Of a stretch of 64,000 nt of DNA, positions 1 to 11,459 are shown in pieces. The notes below the pieces were generated by a model. It was not told where the DNA came from, ran no database searches, and was given only the letters and a program-made list of their open reading frames with translations. Both the position numbers and the translations under genes were made by a program. Position 1 is the first letter of the stretch. Each line of letters opens with the position of its first letter. This DNA comes from Monodelphis domestica. Lineage: Eukaryota > Chordata > Mammalia > Didelphimorphia > Didelphidae. The stretch lies in NCBI RefSeq assembly GCF_027887165.1, contig NC_077235.1, positions 51,857,895 through 51,921,894 on the forward strand. Direction: 5' to 3'.

Positions 1-984
1 CCTTGTGTCCTCTACCTCTTTCCATTCAGTTCAATTCAACAAAATGTATACAAAAGGGCTTTATAACTGGAACATATTCCCTATCCTTAAAGAACAGAAT
101 GGGATAAGATGTGGGGGGAAATTCATATAATACAAGGACAACTGAAGCAAAGTCAAAAGAGGGATCTATATAAAGTTCTAGAAGAAATCATTTTCCCCTT
201 TTGAGAGAATGAGGGGAAATCATGGAGGAAAAGTAGGTACTTCACCAAATGAAGGTGATGATAGGGACATGGAATACTTGGTAGGGACTAGTTTGAGAGA
301 ATTCTTCTGAGAAGAGTTCCTTCCATAGTCTTCAGAAGATTGCCATAGGGATCCAAGACACACCCAAAGCTCTGATAGGGTCCCCCAGCAAGTTACAGCA
401 CATAATGGTTGGAGCTCACACTACAACTCTCTAGTGTAGTTTTGGAGTTCAGGCCTCCTAGCTGGATAATCATCTCTTTTCTGGCCAAGTACCCATATGC
501 CACTCGGCTTGTACATATCTCTTTGGCTCCCAGAAGATGGTGGGTGGCCAGTATCCTTTTTTGTATGCTCAGCCTGACCTTAGAGACCTTTCTCAGGCTT
601 GCTACTCTCCTTTGCTAGTCTTCCAGCCTCATCATCCTTCACGATGAAAGACATTTTGTTATAGCTTTCTTTGAGCCAGAAACTCAGAGACTCTCCCTCC
701 TTCCCCAACTCCAGTCCTCATATCTAACTCTAATGTAATATTTGCAACAATCCTGCTCACAGGGATTTTGCACTGGACTTCTGCTAAATTCTTTCTTTGT
801 GATCATGGGGAGTCCAGCCTCCAGGAGCATATCTTCCTCCATGTTGAGGCTTAATTTATCATTTGTCCCTGCTAACTTTGTGATTCCTTCTCTCCTTCTT
901 TTTTTTGGAGCTTTAGCCTGGAATTCTGGCTCTTGGAACAAATATAGTTGGGAGAGGAAATTATTTTTTTATTTATCTAGCTAT
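1..984. other. No gene recognised
   Basis: No conserved coding frame or clear repeat was recognised. The short open frames on either strand have no family motif, and overlapping frames of similar length sit on both strands, as expected by chance. There are T-rich runs near 900-990. Confidence 0.5.
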
Positions 985-1110
985 TTAAATATTATTTCCC
1001 CATAAGAAAGTAAGCTCCATGAGGGCAGGGGATGTTTTTGCTTTCCTTTATATCATTAGTTTTGGGCCTAATTCCTGACACAAGTGAGCACTTCATAAAT
1101 GCTTGACTAC
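985..1110 (+). repeat. L2/MIR-type 3' end fragment
   Basis: The text carries the recognisable L2-family 3' terminus: a 'gtaagctccatgagggcagg' phrase, a T-rich stretch, then 'cataaatgcttga'. Many mammalian L2 copies end this way. It is old and diverged. Confidence 0.6.
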
Positions 1111-1574
1111 TTCCTATATCACTAGACTTAACATGGTATGTAGAAACATATTCCCTCTCCCTTTCAGCAACCTTTTCTAGTAAGGCCTGATGTCCTCAAG
1201 GAGTTTCTCTTCAAAGTCAGAAAGGGTTCTCTGGTGACTATCCCATAAGCATGTGGCTCTGGTGTATGCTGTCTCTCTGTCAGGGCTACATTTGGTTTGA
1301 AGGAATAGTAGTATCTTTCTAGTAGACCCTATCTGCCATTTTCTGCTCTTTATCCCAAGGCAAGGGATAAAGAGGACCTGACTTCTCTTTCATCTTTCAT
1401 TTTCCATTCCTGGACAGAAGACTACTTTGAGGAAAAAGCATGTCCCTTCCTTCCATCAGAACTCTGGGGTAAACCTGACCTGGTTACAGCATTACCTTTT
1501 ACTTCCACAACTCCTTACAATTTCTTCAGTCTTGTGTCCTAGTAGGAAATCTCACACCATTCTGGCAATTTTCT

Positions 1575-1785
1575 TTCTTTCTTTTTTTTTTAAAACCCTT
1601 ACCTTCTGTCTTGGAGTCAGTACTGTGTATTGGCTCCAAGGCAGAAGAGTGGTAAGGGCTAGGCAATGGTGGTCAAGTGACTTGCCCAGGGTCACACAGC
1701 TGGGAAGTGTCTGAGTCCAGATTTGAACTCAGGACCTCCCATCTCTAGGCCTGACTCTCAATCCACTGAACTACCCAGCTGCCCC
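1575..1785 (-). mobile_element. Young tRNA-headed SINE (SINE1 type, RTE-like tail)
   Basis: Read on the minus strand, it begins with a tRNA-like head (box-A-like 'tggctcagtgga' region; box-B-like 'gagttcaaat') and ends in a short conserved tail followed by an A-run (T-run on plus). An exact 18-bp target duplication, CCATTCTGGCAATTTTCT, flanks it at 1557-1574 and 1786-1803. The perfect duplication and near identity to the copy at 14794-14997 indicate a recent insertion. Confidence 0.9.
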
Positions 1786-1904
1786 CCATTCTGGCAATTT
1801 TCTAAGATATTTGGAGTAAGGGGAAATGGATGAGAAAAGCTGATCCCAGTTTCCTCATGCTATAATTCCACTGAAGTCATTAAATATGGGGGAAGGGTGA
1901 TATT

Positions 1905-2030
1905 TTAAAATGGCACATTGGTCTTGGAATAAAAACAGAGCTAAATCCTGGCCTCATCAATGGGTAGCTGGGTGGCCTTGGGCAAATAATTTCTCCTCTT
2001 TGCACTTCAGTTTTATGTGATCTTTACTGT
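1905..2030 (+). repeat. MIR/MAR-type CORE-SINE fragment
   Basis: A diverged CORE-SINE body is visible: a 'gtggccttgggcaaataa' core followed by a 'cttcagtttta' segment. It is old and partial. Confidence 0.5.
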
Positions 2031-2164
2031 GTCTGACCATTACTGATCATTATTGTGTCTCAAGAGGGTCTCATATAATTCTCTTCTTTGTTTTCAAATG
2101 GTGTAAAAGAATAAGAAAATGATCATATTGTTCTGAGGAGAAAATTGAATGTAAAACATTCCAT

Positions 2165-2375
2165 TAGAACAAAAAACACAGGCTGTCAGAGCTAGAAGGG
2201 AATATAGAGAACATCTAATCCAACCATTTCATTTTATAGATAAATTAACTGAGGCCCAGAGAGAAGAAATGACTTTCCCAGTTTCATATAGTGAGTTAGT
2301 AGCAGAGCCAGCACCAGAATTTTGGGGCTCTTGGCTCCCATCAGAGCTCTTCTTACTTTGCCAGGTTTACTGAAA
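2165..2375 (-). repeat. MIR-core SINE, reverse
   Basis: The hallmark reverse CORE text is present: 'cattttatagataaatta', 'actgaggcccagagagaag', then 'gactttcccag'. It lies 95 bp downstream of the OR stop codon and may provide part of the OR transcript's 3' untranslated region. Confidence 0.6.
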
Positions 2376-2469
2376 CCATGTTTAATAATTCTGATATATT
2401 GATTTGTCTTTGTCACAGATAAAGGTCAGGCTATTAGCTGGATGATCTTCCATAGGAAAGTAGTTGAGT

Positions 2470-3408
2470 TCAGGACTCTTTCCTCCTAGTTATTTTTCTT
2501 AAGGCACTTTTAACATCTTTGTTCCTCAGGGTATAAATAAGGGGGTTCAGCATAGGGGTCACAACTCCATAAAACACAGAGATAATTTTGTCTTGATCCT
2601 GAGATTTCTTTGACTGAGGTTTCACATACATATAGATCGCTGTCCCATAAAATATGGTCACCACAGTCAAGTGGGAGCTACAGGTGGAAAAGGCCTTAAG
2701 CCTGGCCTCTGTGGAGCGGATCTTGAGCACAGCTATGACAATCCGTATATAGGAGATGAGTATGAAAGAGAAAGGCAGTGGCAGTGTGCACACACTGATG
2801 ACCAGGCCTAGGATTAGGTCCATGAGGGTATCTGAGCAGACAAGCTTCAACAGAGCCTGAAACTCACAGGTGAAATGGTTGATGACATTATGCCCACAGT
2901 AACGAGCTGGAATGGCAATGATTGGCGTTACAGACAAGAAGAAGGCACTGACCCAGGTGCTTATGGCCATTTGCAGACAGACTCTATTGTTCATGATGAC
3001 AGTATAGCGCAATGGGTTGGAAATGGCAACTAAACGGTCGTAGGCCATGACAGCAAGAAGCAAACACTCTGTCATCCCGAGGAAGAGAGAGATGGTCATC
3101 TGGGCATAGCAGCTGTTGTAGGAAATGGTAGGGAAATCTCTTAAGCCATTAAACAGGAGGGGAGGCACAGAACTGGTGGAGTAGCAAATATCAAGGAATG
3201 ACAAGTTGCTGAGGAAAAAATACATGGGGGTATGCAGCTGCTCATCAATTCTGACTACTAAAATGATGACACTGTTCCCCACCAGTGTGACTGAGTAGAT
3301 CACGACCAGGGCACAGAAGAAGGCAATCTGGGCTTTGGGGTGATTAGACAGACCCACCAGAATGAATTCTGTCACTTCTGTGGTGTTAACAATGGTCAGA
3401 CTCTCCAT
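2470..3408 (-). CDS. Olfactory receptor, intact, class II, OR13/OR2S-like
   Basis: Encodes a 312-residue odorant receptor, a seven-transmembrane G-protein-coupled receptor expected at olfactory cilia membranes and coupling to Golf. OR hallmarks appear in order: N-glycosylation site NTT (8-10); GN in TM1 (44-45); LHTPMYFFLSN before and in TM2 (58-68); TM3 cysteine C100; MAYDR at the TM3 end (121-125) with NPLRY (131-135); ECL2 cysteines C171, C181 and C191; SYIRI in TM5 (219-223); KAFSTCSSH entering TM6 (238-246); PMLNPLIY in TM7 (285-292). The length is typical and no reading-frame damage is seen. The start is supported by a splice acceptor 6 nt upstream of the ATG. Sequence style is that of the OR13/OR2S group. 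Possible counterparts are the pseudogenised ORs I remember beside human OR13H1 (OR2AF or OR13K types), so no symbol is given. The neighbouring OR at 15435-16361 lies on the same strand, suggesting a small cluster. Confidence 0.95.
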   Translation of the reverse strand: MESLTIVNTTEVTEFILVGLSNHPKAQIAFFCALVVIYSVTLVGNSVIILVVRIDEQLHTPMYFFLSNLSFLDICYSTSSVPPLLFNGLRDFPTISYNSCYAQMTISLFLGMTECLLLAVMAYDRLVAISNPLRYTVIMNNRVCLQMAISTWVSAFFLSVTPIIAIPARYCGHNVINHFTCEFQALLKLVCSDTLMDLILGLVISVCTLPLPFSFILISYIRIVIAVLKIRSTEARLKAFSTCSSHLTVVTIFYGTAIYMYVKPQSKKSQDQDKIISVFYGVVTPMLNPLIYTLRNKDVKSALRKITRRKES

Positions 3409-3440
3409 TGTTTTCTAGAAGAGGAGAAAAAGAAGAATTT
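3409..3440 (-). promoter_or_regulatory. Splice acceptor of the OR coding exon
   Basis: On the minus strand a 24-nt pyrimidine-rich stretch (from 3440 down to 3417) ends in TAG, followed by AAAACA and the ATG. The acceptor AG is at 3416-3415, giving only 6 nt of exon before the start codon. OR genes normally splice a non-coding 5' exon to an intronless coding exon, so this fits. The upstream exon and promoter were not identified. Confidence 0.75.
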
Positions 3441-3529
3441 CCATTCAATGAATTTCAAGTATTAGATGACCATCATATCAAGGGATGGACCACTTATTTT
3501 GCTTGGCCCCAGAAAGGAGCAACTGGGGC

Positions 3530-3760
3530 AGGGGAAGCTGTGGAGCAGAGACAGGCTTCCATTAAATAGAAGGAAAATCTTTCTAACACCTAGAGCTCCC
3601 CAAAAGTGGAATGGGCTTCTTTAAAGGTTGCCCCTCAGTGGAGGCTGGATGACCCCTTGCTGGATATATTGGAGAGGAGGATAGAACCTGAGTTAGGTTA
3701 TGTGCTTTTAAATTTTAATTCCTCAAATCTCACAATCCCAGGCTTTTAAGGAGCCTTAGG
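3530..3760 (+). repeat. CR1/L3-type LINE 3' fragment
   Basis: The text follows the ancient L3/CR1 3' region: 'agaaggaaaatctttcta', 'agtggaatgggct', then 'ggaggctggatgacc'. It lies about 120 bp upstream of the OR coding exon, inside the predicted 5' intron. Confidence 0.6.
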
Positions 3761-3779
3761 GGTCTACCCCTTACTGAAA

Positions 3780-4165
3780 CATTATTTCCCTTTATAAGAT
3801 CCCTGACAGGTAGTGATCAAATGTCTTTTTATTTAAAGACCACCCATGAAGGGGATCTCACTACCTCATGAAGCATTCATGAATAGCTTGGATTTTTCAG
3901 AAATTCTTTCTTAAATTGAGCCAAAATCTTCTTCCCTGTAGCTTCTCTGTTTGTTCTAGTTCTGCCTTGTGGAGCCAAGCCAAATAATTCTAATCTCTCT
4001 TTTATATGAAAACCCTCCAAATATTTGAACACAGAGATCAAATCACCCTAATAAGCCTCTTCTTTCTAAGATAAACATCCCCAGTTACTTAAACACTTCC
4101 TTCTTATAGAATGATTTTAAGTCCCCTCACCATTGGCCATCCTCCTCTGAACATGTTCAATTCAA
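3780..4165 (-). repeat. CR1/L3-type LINE fragment, reverse (probable)
   Basis: The reverse-orientation CR1-family phrases are present: an 'agaaattctttctt' segment, a 'cctccaaatatttgaaca' segment, and a 'ccatcctcctctgaaca' segment. They are in the order seen in CR1 and L3 3' regions. It is strongly diverged. Confidence 0.45.
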
Positions 4166-4544
4166 TTTGAATTTATTACGTACCTCCTCTGCCACATTCT
4201 AGTGATCCAATGCCACCACCATCAGAATACTGTAGAGATCAAGCACGTGTCCTCCATATCCCTCAGTCTTTTTCCTATTATGGGTCTGTGTTTATCACAG
4301 ATGATCCAGAATCTCTAATATTACCAAGCAGAGCAGAAACCCCTCCTTCAACCAGGGAAGGCACTGTTTTAGCAGTCACCTTGGTCACTCTTGGGCTACC
4401 ACTAATAGTAGTACCAACTGTTCCTTTTCTCACTTAGAAGTTGCCTTCAGACTGTTGTTGTAGATGGTCTTTCATTGAACTATTTCATGGTTAATTAATA
4501 AGTTTGTAGGTCATTGTTGTTGTTGTATCATTTTTTCAGTCGTG

Positions 4545-4775
4545 TCCATTCATTGTGACCCCATTTGGGGGAATTTTTTAACAAAGATCCTGGAGTGATT
4601 TGCCATTTCCTTCTCCAACTCATTTTAAAGATAAGGAAACTGAGGCAAATGGGGTTAAGTGACCATTACAGGGTCACACAGCTAGTAAAGGGTCTGAAGC
4701 CAGATTTGAGTTCAGGAAAAAGAGTCTCCCTGACTCCAGGTCCAGTATTCTATCCACTGTGCCACCTAACTGAAG
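4545..4775 (-). mobile_element. SINE with BovB/RTE-like half
   Basis: On the plus strand the left half reads 'cagtcgtgtcc' ... 'tgaccccatttggg' ... 'ctggagtgatttgccattt', like the tail of RTE/BovB LINEs. The right half is a CORE-SINE body and tRNA-like head in reverse ('gaggaaact', 'tcacacagctagta', 'ccactgtgccacct'). The same composite recurs near 22506, 31425 and 49548. Confidence 0.75.
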
Positions 4776-4825
4776 ATATTTATTGTTGATTTTTGTCTGT
4801 TTAATTTTAGGTCTTGAATGGAGAA

Positions 4826-4990
4826 GCAACATGGCATAGTGGACAGAGATCTGGCCTCAAAGCCAGAAAGACATGAATTCAAGGCCTGCTTTCAATGCAT
4901 ACTGGCTATATGGCCCTGGGCAAATCACTTGATCCTTCACTGATTTAGGCAATTCTTTAAAACTTCAAATTGCAGAGAAAGTGATGTATC
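4826..4990 (+). repeat. MAR-type CORE-SINE
   Basis: A tRNA-like head ('gcatagtggacagagatctg', box-B-like 'gaattcaagg') precedes a core 'ccctgggcaaatcactt'. The tail 'gcaattctttaaaact' matches the tail variant seen near 49796. Confidence 0.65.
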
Positions 4991-5394
4991 ACTATGGTAC
5001 AGAGAGATTCTTTACACGAAATGAAATTAGAGGTTCAGGCCCTAACTCTACTGGGTTAATGGACCTGTACTAAAAACAGAGAACACAATGACAAAGATGA
5101 TCTAGTTCCTTCCTTCAAAGAGTGTCCCATCTAACTATGGGAAAGGCAAGGGATGACATGAACCCAAACAACTAAAATAGGGAGGTAAGGATGTGTCAAA
5201 GGGAGAAAAGAGATAAATTTGCCAGATTCAGCTCAGTCTAAGTTTTAGTGCTTTGATAATTTCTCCCATTACCTGCTTAGGTCCCATCTTTCCTTATTTG
5301 ACTGTAATTTCTTTTATCAAATACGATAATATACTTAAAGTGCTTTGAAATCTAAATATTATTAGTGCCATTCTTCACTTCGATATCCCTAGTA

Positions 5395-5760
5395 TCAAGT
5401 ACAGTGCCTTACACACAGTAGGTGCTTAACAAATATTTGTCAAATTGAATTGATAAATTGAACATAAAGCATGTGAAAGGGAGTCAGATAAAAAGACTGG
5501 AAAGGGAGGTTGGAGCCAAATTGTGGAGGGTGTTGAATGCCAGACCAAAGAGTTTTATGCTTTATTCAGAAGGCAATAGGGAGCCATTGAAAGTTTCTGT
5601 GGAGAACAAGGATATGATCATAATAGAGAATTAGAACAATGAAGAGATATCTATTGAGCACCTACTTTGTCCTCGGCACTCTACTGGGTGCTACAGGGAG
5701 AGGGTGTGTATAACATCCATTTACATTCCACTTGTGGACATATACATAACACAACAAAAC
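5395..5760. repeat. L2/MIR fragments
   Basis: At 5395-5455 there is a forward MIR/L2 terminus ('agtaggtgcttaacaaata'). At 5490-5610 there is reverse L2 text ('gttgaatgccagacca', 'ggcaatagggagccattga'). At 5640-5700 a second reverse L2 3' end begins ('attgagcacctactttgtc'). These are at least three old fragments. Confidence 0.55.
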
Positions 5761-6959
5761 GACAATTTAAAGATGACACACCCTTGAGAAGTTATGGGCT
5801 TCAACTTCCTCATTTATAAAAGAAATTAGACTAGATGAGCTCTGAGGTTCCTTCTAGTTCTAGTCTTCCATTCTATGGTCACAGTCCTTTAATCCAGTGC
5901 CAATACCAGGGAGAAAGGACATGATGCACACATGTCCACTCTGGTTTGCACCCTTGGTAGGGAATCTTTTCCTCAGGAGCCTCAAACAATGCAGTGGCAC
6001 CCTGCAGTGGCATATTTCAGAAGTTCACTCTCATCCGACTCTAACCCTTTGAACACTAAAGACTACTCAGAGACACAAATTTGGGCCAGTTTGAGTAAAT
6101 CTCCTGATCTTTGGCCTCAGCATGCTATAGTACAAATGACATTGGCTTTAGAATATGGGTTCAAATCTTATCTCTGAAGTCTTGGGTAACTTAAATTGAG
6201 TCTCAGTTTCCTCATTTATAAAATGAGGGGATTAGATTAACTAACCTCTGAGGTCCCTATTAGCTCTTGTGCTATGATCCTATGTTTTTTTCCTCCTTAA
6301 CTCTCTGGATTCTGCTCCCCCATTACTATCACTACTACCCCAGGAAGGCAGTGCAAATCCACTTTCTACTTCTCTCCATGGAGCTGCAAATGCTGAAGCA
6401 GCCAGCTACTCTTGGCATAACTAAAATTGCTGGCCATGGTCCTGACACCAAGATCCTTAACAGATCCATGTTTTTTCTCTCTATATATCCTATGCTTATC
6501 TGAAAGGAGATGGGGTTTGGGGGTGGTCAAAGGTATGTAGGCAGGCTTAAGTCAGGCAAAGCTCCTTAGATGAAGTGAATATTGTTCCGGAATCCAAGGC
6601 TGGTCAGACATTAAAGTCTACTTGGACCAAAAGGTGAGAGAAATGGCCCCTAGAGTGGAGATATGAGTGAATCCGCTGTGGAAGCAGGGACACCTGCGAT
6701 CTAGCATCAGCCCCTCTTAGCCCTCAACTCCCTGTCCCCCTGTTCCATCCTAGCAGGGTATAAAAGAAAGATCCCTGGACCCATGGTTAGTAGGACCTTG
6801 GTTGATGTCTTGACTCTAATACTTCTGAGCTCCATGACTTTGGGTAAGTCACTTCAACTGACTTCTGAACTTCAGTGTCCTCATCTGTAAAGTAGGAATT
6901 AGATATTTATTCTGCTTCCTTCACAGGGTTATTAACAAGGACAGCACCAAAGTAGACAA
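5761..6959. other. No gene; two MIR/MAR SINE fragments
   Basis: MAR/MIR-like forward fragments occur near 6115-6275 ('ctcagtttcctcatttata', 'aaaatgaggggattag') and 6775-6925 ('gggtaagtcacttcaa', 'tcctcatctgtaaagtagg'). Nothing coding was recognised in the rest. Confidence 0.5.
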
Positions 6960-8620
6960 GGATGAGTCTCAGGAGAACATCAACCAAATAATCAAAAGCA
7001 TTTCTTAAGCATCTACTATGATATCCTGCAAGGAACTGGTGATACAAAGGAAAAACAATGAAATATTCAGTGCCCTTAAGGAATTTACATTTTATAAGAA
7101 GAAACAGTATGCACATATATTAGCACAAATAGAATGAATAAAAAATAAAAACAGTATGTAAATACAAATAAATACAAAGTAAATAAAATAAATACAGAAT
7201 AAAGGCAAAGTTAATTTGAGAGGGAAGACACTAGCATCTGATGAATTAGGAATGGCTTCATGTAGAAAGTGATACTTGGACTGAGTCTTGATGGAAGCTA
7301 GGAATTCGATGAGACTTGGATGAAGAGAGAGTGCATCCCAAGTATGGAGAATGGGCAGCACAAAGATAGAAGATGGGGTGTCATGTGCGAGCAATAGCAG
7401 AAAGTCCAGTCTAACTGGAGCACAGAGTATAGGAGGCGAAAAAATGTGCAGTGAGGCTGGAAGGGTAAGTTGGGGCCTGTTAGGCAGATGTGCTCAATGT
7501 ACATTCCTTTGATATACTACTTTCATTGAGGATGGATTGGAGAAGGGAAACTGTAGGCAGAGGAGTCCAATTAGGAGTATATTTCAATAGTTCAGGTGAA
7601 AGATGAGGAAAGCCTGCACTAGAGTGATATCTCTATGAGTAGTAGGAAAGGATTGGATGTGAGAGATGTTGTGGACATGGAAACAAAGATTTGGTAACTG
7701 ATTGGATATATGGGGTAAGCAGATGTCAAAGGTAAAGTTATAAACCTATGAACCTGAGGGAGTGGCAATATGGTAGTGCCCTCAATGAAATAGGGAAATG
7801 TGGAAGGGGAGTGGATATGAGCAGAAATAGAATGAGTTTTATTTTGGATATGTCAGGTTTGAGATACCCATTGGTTATCCAGTTTTGATTCAGGTCTGGA
7901 TCCTGGCTTTTGGGAGCCTCCCTGTTAAGGGGCATGCTATGAACAATGAATCAATAAAAGAGACCCAGAAGCAGTGGTCAGGTAGGTAGGTAGAGAACCA
8001 AGAGCAAACAGTATCATGAAAACCCAGAGTGGAGCAAGTATAAGGCATGAGAGGGTGACTTACAAGGTCAAAGACTGCAGAGAAGTGAAGAAGAATTGAG
8101 AAAACATGATCAAATCTGGCATTCAAAGATCACTGATAATTTTGGAAATAGTAGTTTCAGTTGAGGGATAATGACAGGAGCCAGAACGTGAAAAAATGGA
8201 GAAGGGAGTCAAAAGAGAAAAAGTGGAAGCAGTGAGTAGAGACAATTTTATAAGAGTTCGGAGGAGAAAGAGAAGAGTGCTATAGTTCAATACATCCAGG
8301 GGATGATGAGGATGAATGAAAAAGGTATTTAAAAGATGAGGAAGACTTGAACATGTTTGTAGGCAGCCTAAAAGGAACCACCAGATGAAGAAAGATTGCA
8401 GATTAAAGAGAAAGGCTGGATAATTTATGGGTAATTTGCAGAGAAGATGAGAATCAAATACACAGGAGGAAGATGGGATGGCCATGTCATCTTCAGAGAC
8501 TGACATAAAGGAATAGAGAGTGGAGGATGATGCCATGGGGTTCTGAGATGAAGAGAAGGGAGAAAGAGGGAGCTTGTGCCAAATGACCTCTATTTTTAGT
8601 AACATGTGATATAAGGGCTT
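6960..8620 (-). mobile_element. Old L2 LINE, 1.6-kb copy
   Basis: The minus strand carries a decayed LINE-2 reverse-transcriptase region. Around 7900-8126 (minus) a frame reads FSAVFDLVSHPL, matching the L2/jockey-type 'DLSAAFDTVDHPLL' motif, followed by a GF..T.CSWFSTYL segment. The 3' half (7600-7000) continues into the L2 3' end, which starts on plus with 'gcatctactatgat'. Frames are broken many times and internal deletions are likely. No functional protein remains. Confidence 0.75.
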
Positions 8621-9189
8621 CTAGCTTAAAGTATGAAAGGAAGGGTTAATGTTGGAGGTTTCAGGAGAGGAGAGTATATTTGTGGGGAGTGGGATAGAGA
8701 ATCAATCACAGAAAAGTAAAAGGATTGCCTTGCTGCAGTAAAGTGATTTGTCAAAGGTTATACAGTTGTGGATGTCAGAACAATGATTGCTAAGCAAGTC
8801 TTTTGTCTTTTAGTTCATCATACCCCATCAAGTATGGCTCCTCTTCCCAGAAGTTAGCCACATGGAGCAAAGCTCAGGTCCCCTCCACCCAGGTTGCAGT
8901 CCTAGGTGGTACTCAGGATGAGAAGAGACCTGAGGTACTGTGTTCAGGATTAGAGCATTGGGTAACATCAGACTCACCAGAAGGGTAGTTCTCTAGGGAA
9001 GCTGGATCCTCAGGATGTCAGTCTTGTTTTTTGTCTCCCCCACAAAGGCAGCTCTACTGCAGTCTATGGTCAGCAGAGCCTGGCCCAGAACCCTACCCCC
9101 AGGTTCTACAACAAGGGCTGAACAAAGGTAGAGATATGTGGCTTTAAATAAGACTTTCCTGAACTCTTTAAAAATTCACTCTTAAAAAT
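8621..9189. other. No gene recognised
   Basis: Sequence without clear coding potential. A short 61-codon frame near 8803 has no recognisable motif. There may be diverged SINE traces near 8725-8790. Confidence 0.45.
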
Positions 9190-9620
9190 AAGCTCTTATT
9201 TTTCTGTTACTTCCCATTTTACACAGCCCTTTCCTCGAGTAAACTGAGGCTCACAGAGGTAGGAGAATTTGTTAAGATCACACACACAGTTAAGAAACAG
9301 AGTTTACTTTTAATCCTGGCCCTTTGATGCTAAGTCCCACGATCTTCCCACTAAACCTCAATTGAAATAATAACTCAGAAGATATAATCTAAAAGTCCCC
9401 AAAGATAATAACAGTTCCTGTTTCTTTAGCATTTGTTTAGAGGTTTACAGAGCAGTTACCTGATGGGCAAGGTAGTACAAGTCTTATTATCTGTATTATA
9501 TGGATAAAGAAAAGGACCCCCGGATATTTGCTCAGGATGACATAGCTAGTAAATAGCATACCCAGGATTTGAACCCACCTTCTTTGTTCTGGCTCTAAGA
9601 TCCGTAATCTTTCCACAGTA
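9190..9620 (-). repeat. Two reverse MIR/Ther-type SINE fragments
   Basis: One lies at about 9190-9370 ('cattttacacag', 'actgaggctcacagaggta') and one at about 9410-9620 ('tagcatttgtttagaggtt', 'gacatagctagtaaat', 'ggatttgaacccacctt'). Both are old. Confidence 0.55.
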
Positions 9621-9972
9621 CCCCTTTCTGTGAATGTGGGCGTGCATCAGTTATTTATAATACATTGACAATGCCTGCTAAGAGCAGGGAATAAAGACAT
9701 TTGTCAGGACCACCCCCACACCCCCAACTCTGCCCCAAGTTGGTTTCAGAGACATGGTCCCCTGAGGATTCTATGATCACCTGTTCATGTAGGAGTTGGT
9801 AATTTCCAAGGAGGAATGAGAGGCAGTAAGAGATGCCAAAGGGATGATTTCATTCAGCCAGCCCACTTCTACACATACCTGTTGATTTGTTCTAAGTGTT
9901 CATCCCGGCTGTTTCAATTGGTCAAGTAACTTCTACAGACCTCAATCTCTCCATCTGTAAAATAAGACTACT

Positions 9973-10310
9973 ATGAGAGGTAGTGTGGTATAATGGCTAG
10001 AACTCAGGCCTGGAATCTAAGTTCACATCCTGCCTCAGACACTTTCTGGCCAGGTGTCTCTGGACAAATCACTTTCTCTCTCTGAACTTGTTTTCTCTTT
10101 TGTAAAGTGAGGGAGTTAGACTTAATGACATATAGCTAAAGACCCTTTTGGCTTTAGCTCTAGGATTCTATGACTGGGTGATTTGTAAAACTTCTTCAAG
10201 CTCTAATGTTCTATCATGCTATATTCTCAAGTCTCCGTTTTGGTCCTTGGCTTCTTAAACTATAAAATGGGGAGGGTAGATTAGAGGAACTCTAAGGTTT
10301 CTCCCAGTTC
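9973..10310 (+). repeat. Two MAR-type CORE-SINE copies
   Basis: The first (9973-10185) has a good head ('gtagtgtggtataatggcta'), box-B-like 'gttcacatcctg', and a tail 'agctctaggattctatga'. The second (about 10180-10310) is a more diverged tail part ending in 'ctcccagttcttgctat'. Confidence 0.65.
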
Positions 10311-11069
10311 TTGCTATCTTTGAATGCCCTCTCCTCCTGAGAGGACTTCTGGGCTCCTGACAGGCTGCACTGGGCTGAAAGATGGGCAATACTTGCAGCT
10401 TTCAGGACCCCTCCATCACCTTGCGCCAAACAGAAGGTAATCCAAAGACACCAAGAAGCCATGAATCATATTAAATGTCCTCTGCAGTTTCTTGAGCTTG
10501 TTAGTTCTGTTTCTGGAGACTTCAGGGGCCAGATCCCAGAGGGGCAATTTAAGTACCATGATTGTGCTGCTAATACCTAAGTCTAGATCTTTATTTGGCA
10601 AAGAGAATCTTTTTTTTCTTAAGCCATTCCAAGAAAGGTCACAAAATGCTGTCTAATTCCAGGACTCAGGGGGAGCATTACAGAATTTGTTGTTAGCAGT
10701 GAAAAGATCCATCCCAGGATGGGACATTTGTCAGGAGACTAGGCAATGTAGGACAATGGGAAGAACCATAGGCCTGGCATCGAGACCAGAGCTCTGATCT
10801 TTAATGGTCAAGTCATTCAGTCTCTTATGTCTGTGGTTTTCTCCTCTGTGAAAAAAGCCAATTCTTATGTGACCCTTTAGTGAGCATCTTATTTGATCCT
10901 TCAATCCTTACCTTTCAGTGGAGGTAAAAATTTGACTAACTAGTCACGTGAAGTGGACAAAGTATTTTCCCCCTAATGACCTAATACCTTTGAAGTTGTG
11001 CTACTAAAGGGATATAACTGCACAGGCTCTGACCCAGTGAGGGCCATACTTCTCAGAAATTGGAGATCC
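10311..11069. other. No gene; one MAR-type SINE
   Basis: A forward MAR-like SINE is visible at about 10740-10870 ('gaaccataggcctggcatc', 'tcaagtcattcagtc'). The remaining sequence shows no recognisable gene. Confidence 0.45.
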
Positions 11070-11310
11070 ATAAGTACAGTAACAATACTACCACTAACAA
11101 TAATAGCTAGAATCATATATGCACTATCGCATTTGATCCTACCAACAACCCTGAGAGGTAGGTACTATTATGTCCCCATTTTATGGATGAAAAAAAATCT
11201 GATAGAACTTAGGTGACTTGCCATGGTTAGTTGATTCTGAGGTAGAATCTTCCTAACACCAAGGTCAACATGCTCTATGTATGCACTACACCATCTAGCT
11301 ACCTCTCCAA
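11070..11310 (-). repeat. Reverse MIR/Ther-type SINE
   Basis: A near full-length reverse element: 'aataatagctagaatca', 'catttgatcctaccaacaa', 'ccccattttatggatga', ending with 'accatctagctacc' from the tRNA-like head. Confidence 0.7.
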
Positions 11311-11459
11311 AAGTTAAACCCTCAGGTCAAATGTAAGCTCCTTGATGATAGGACTGTATCCTTTTCACCTTTGCATGCCTAGGGTTTTTTAAATGTGGAT
11401 AGGCATTTAACTAATGTTCTTGAAATAGATTGCATTTTGCTCTCCACCATTGATCTTAG

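Noticed and set aside
8123-8605. 160-codon minus-strand frame with hydrophobic segments
   Set aside because: It lies in the reverse L2 copy and is followed by L2 reverse-transcriptase motifs, so it is transposon relic rather than a membrane protein gene.
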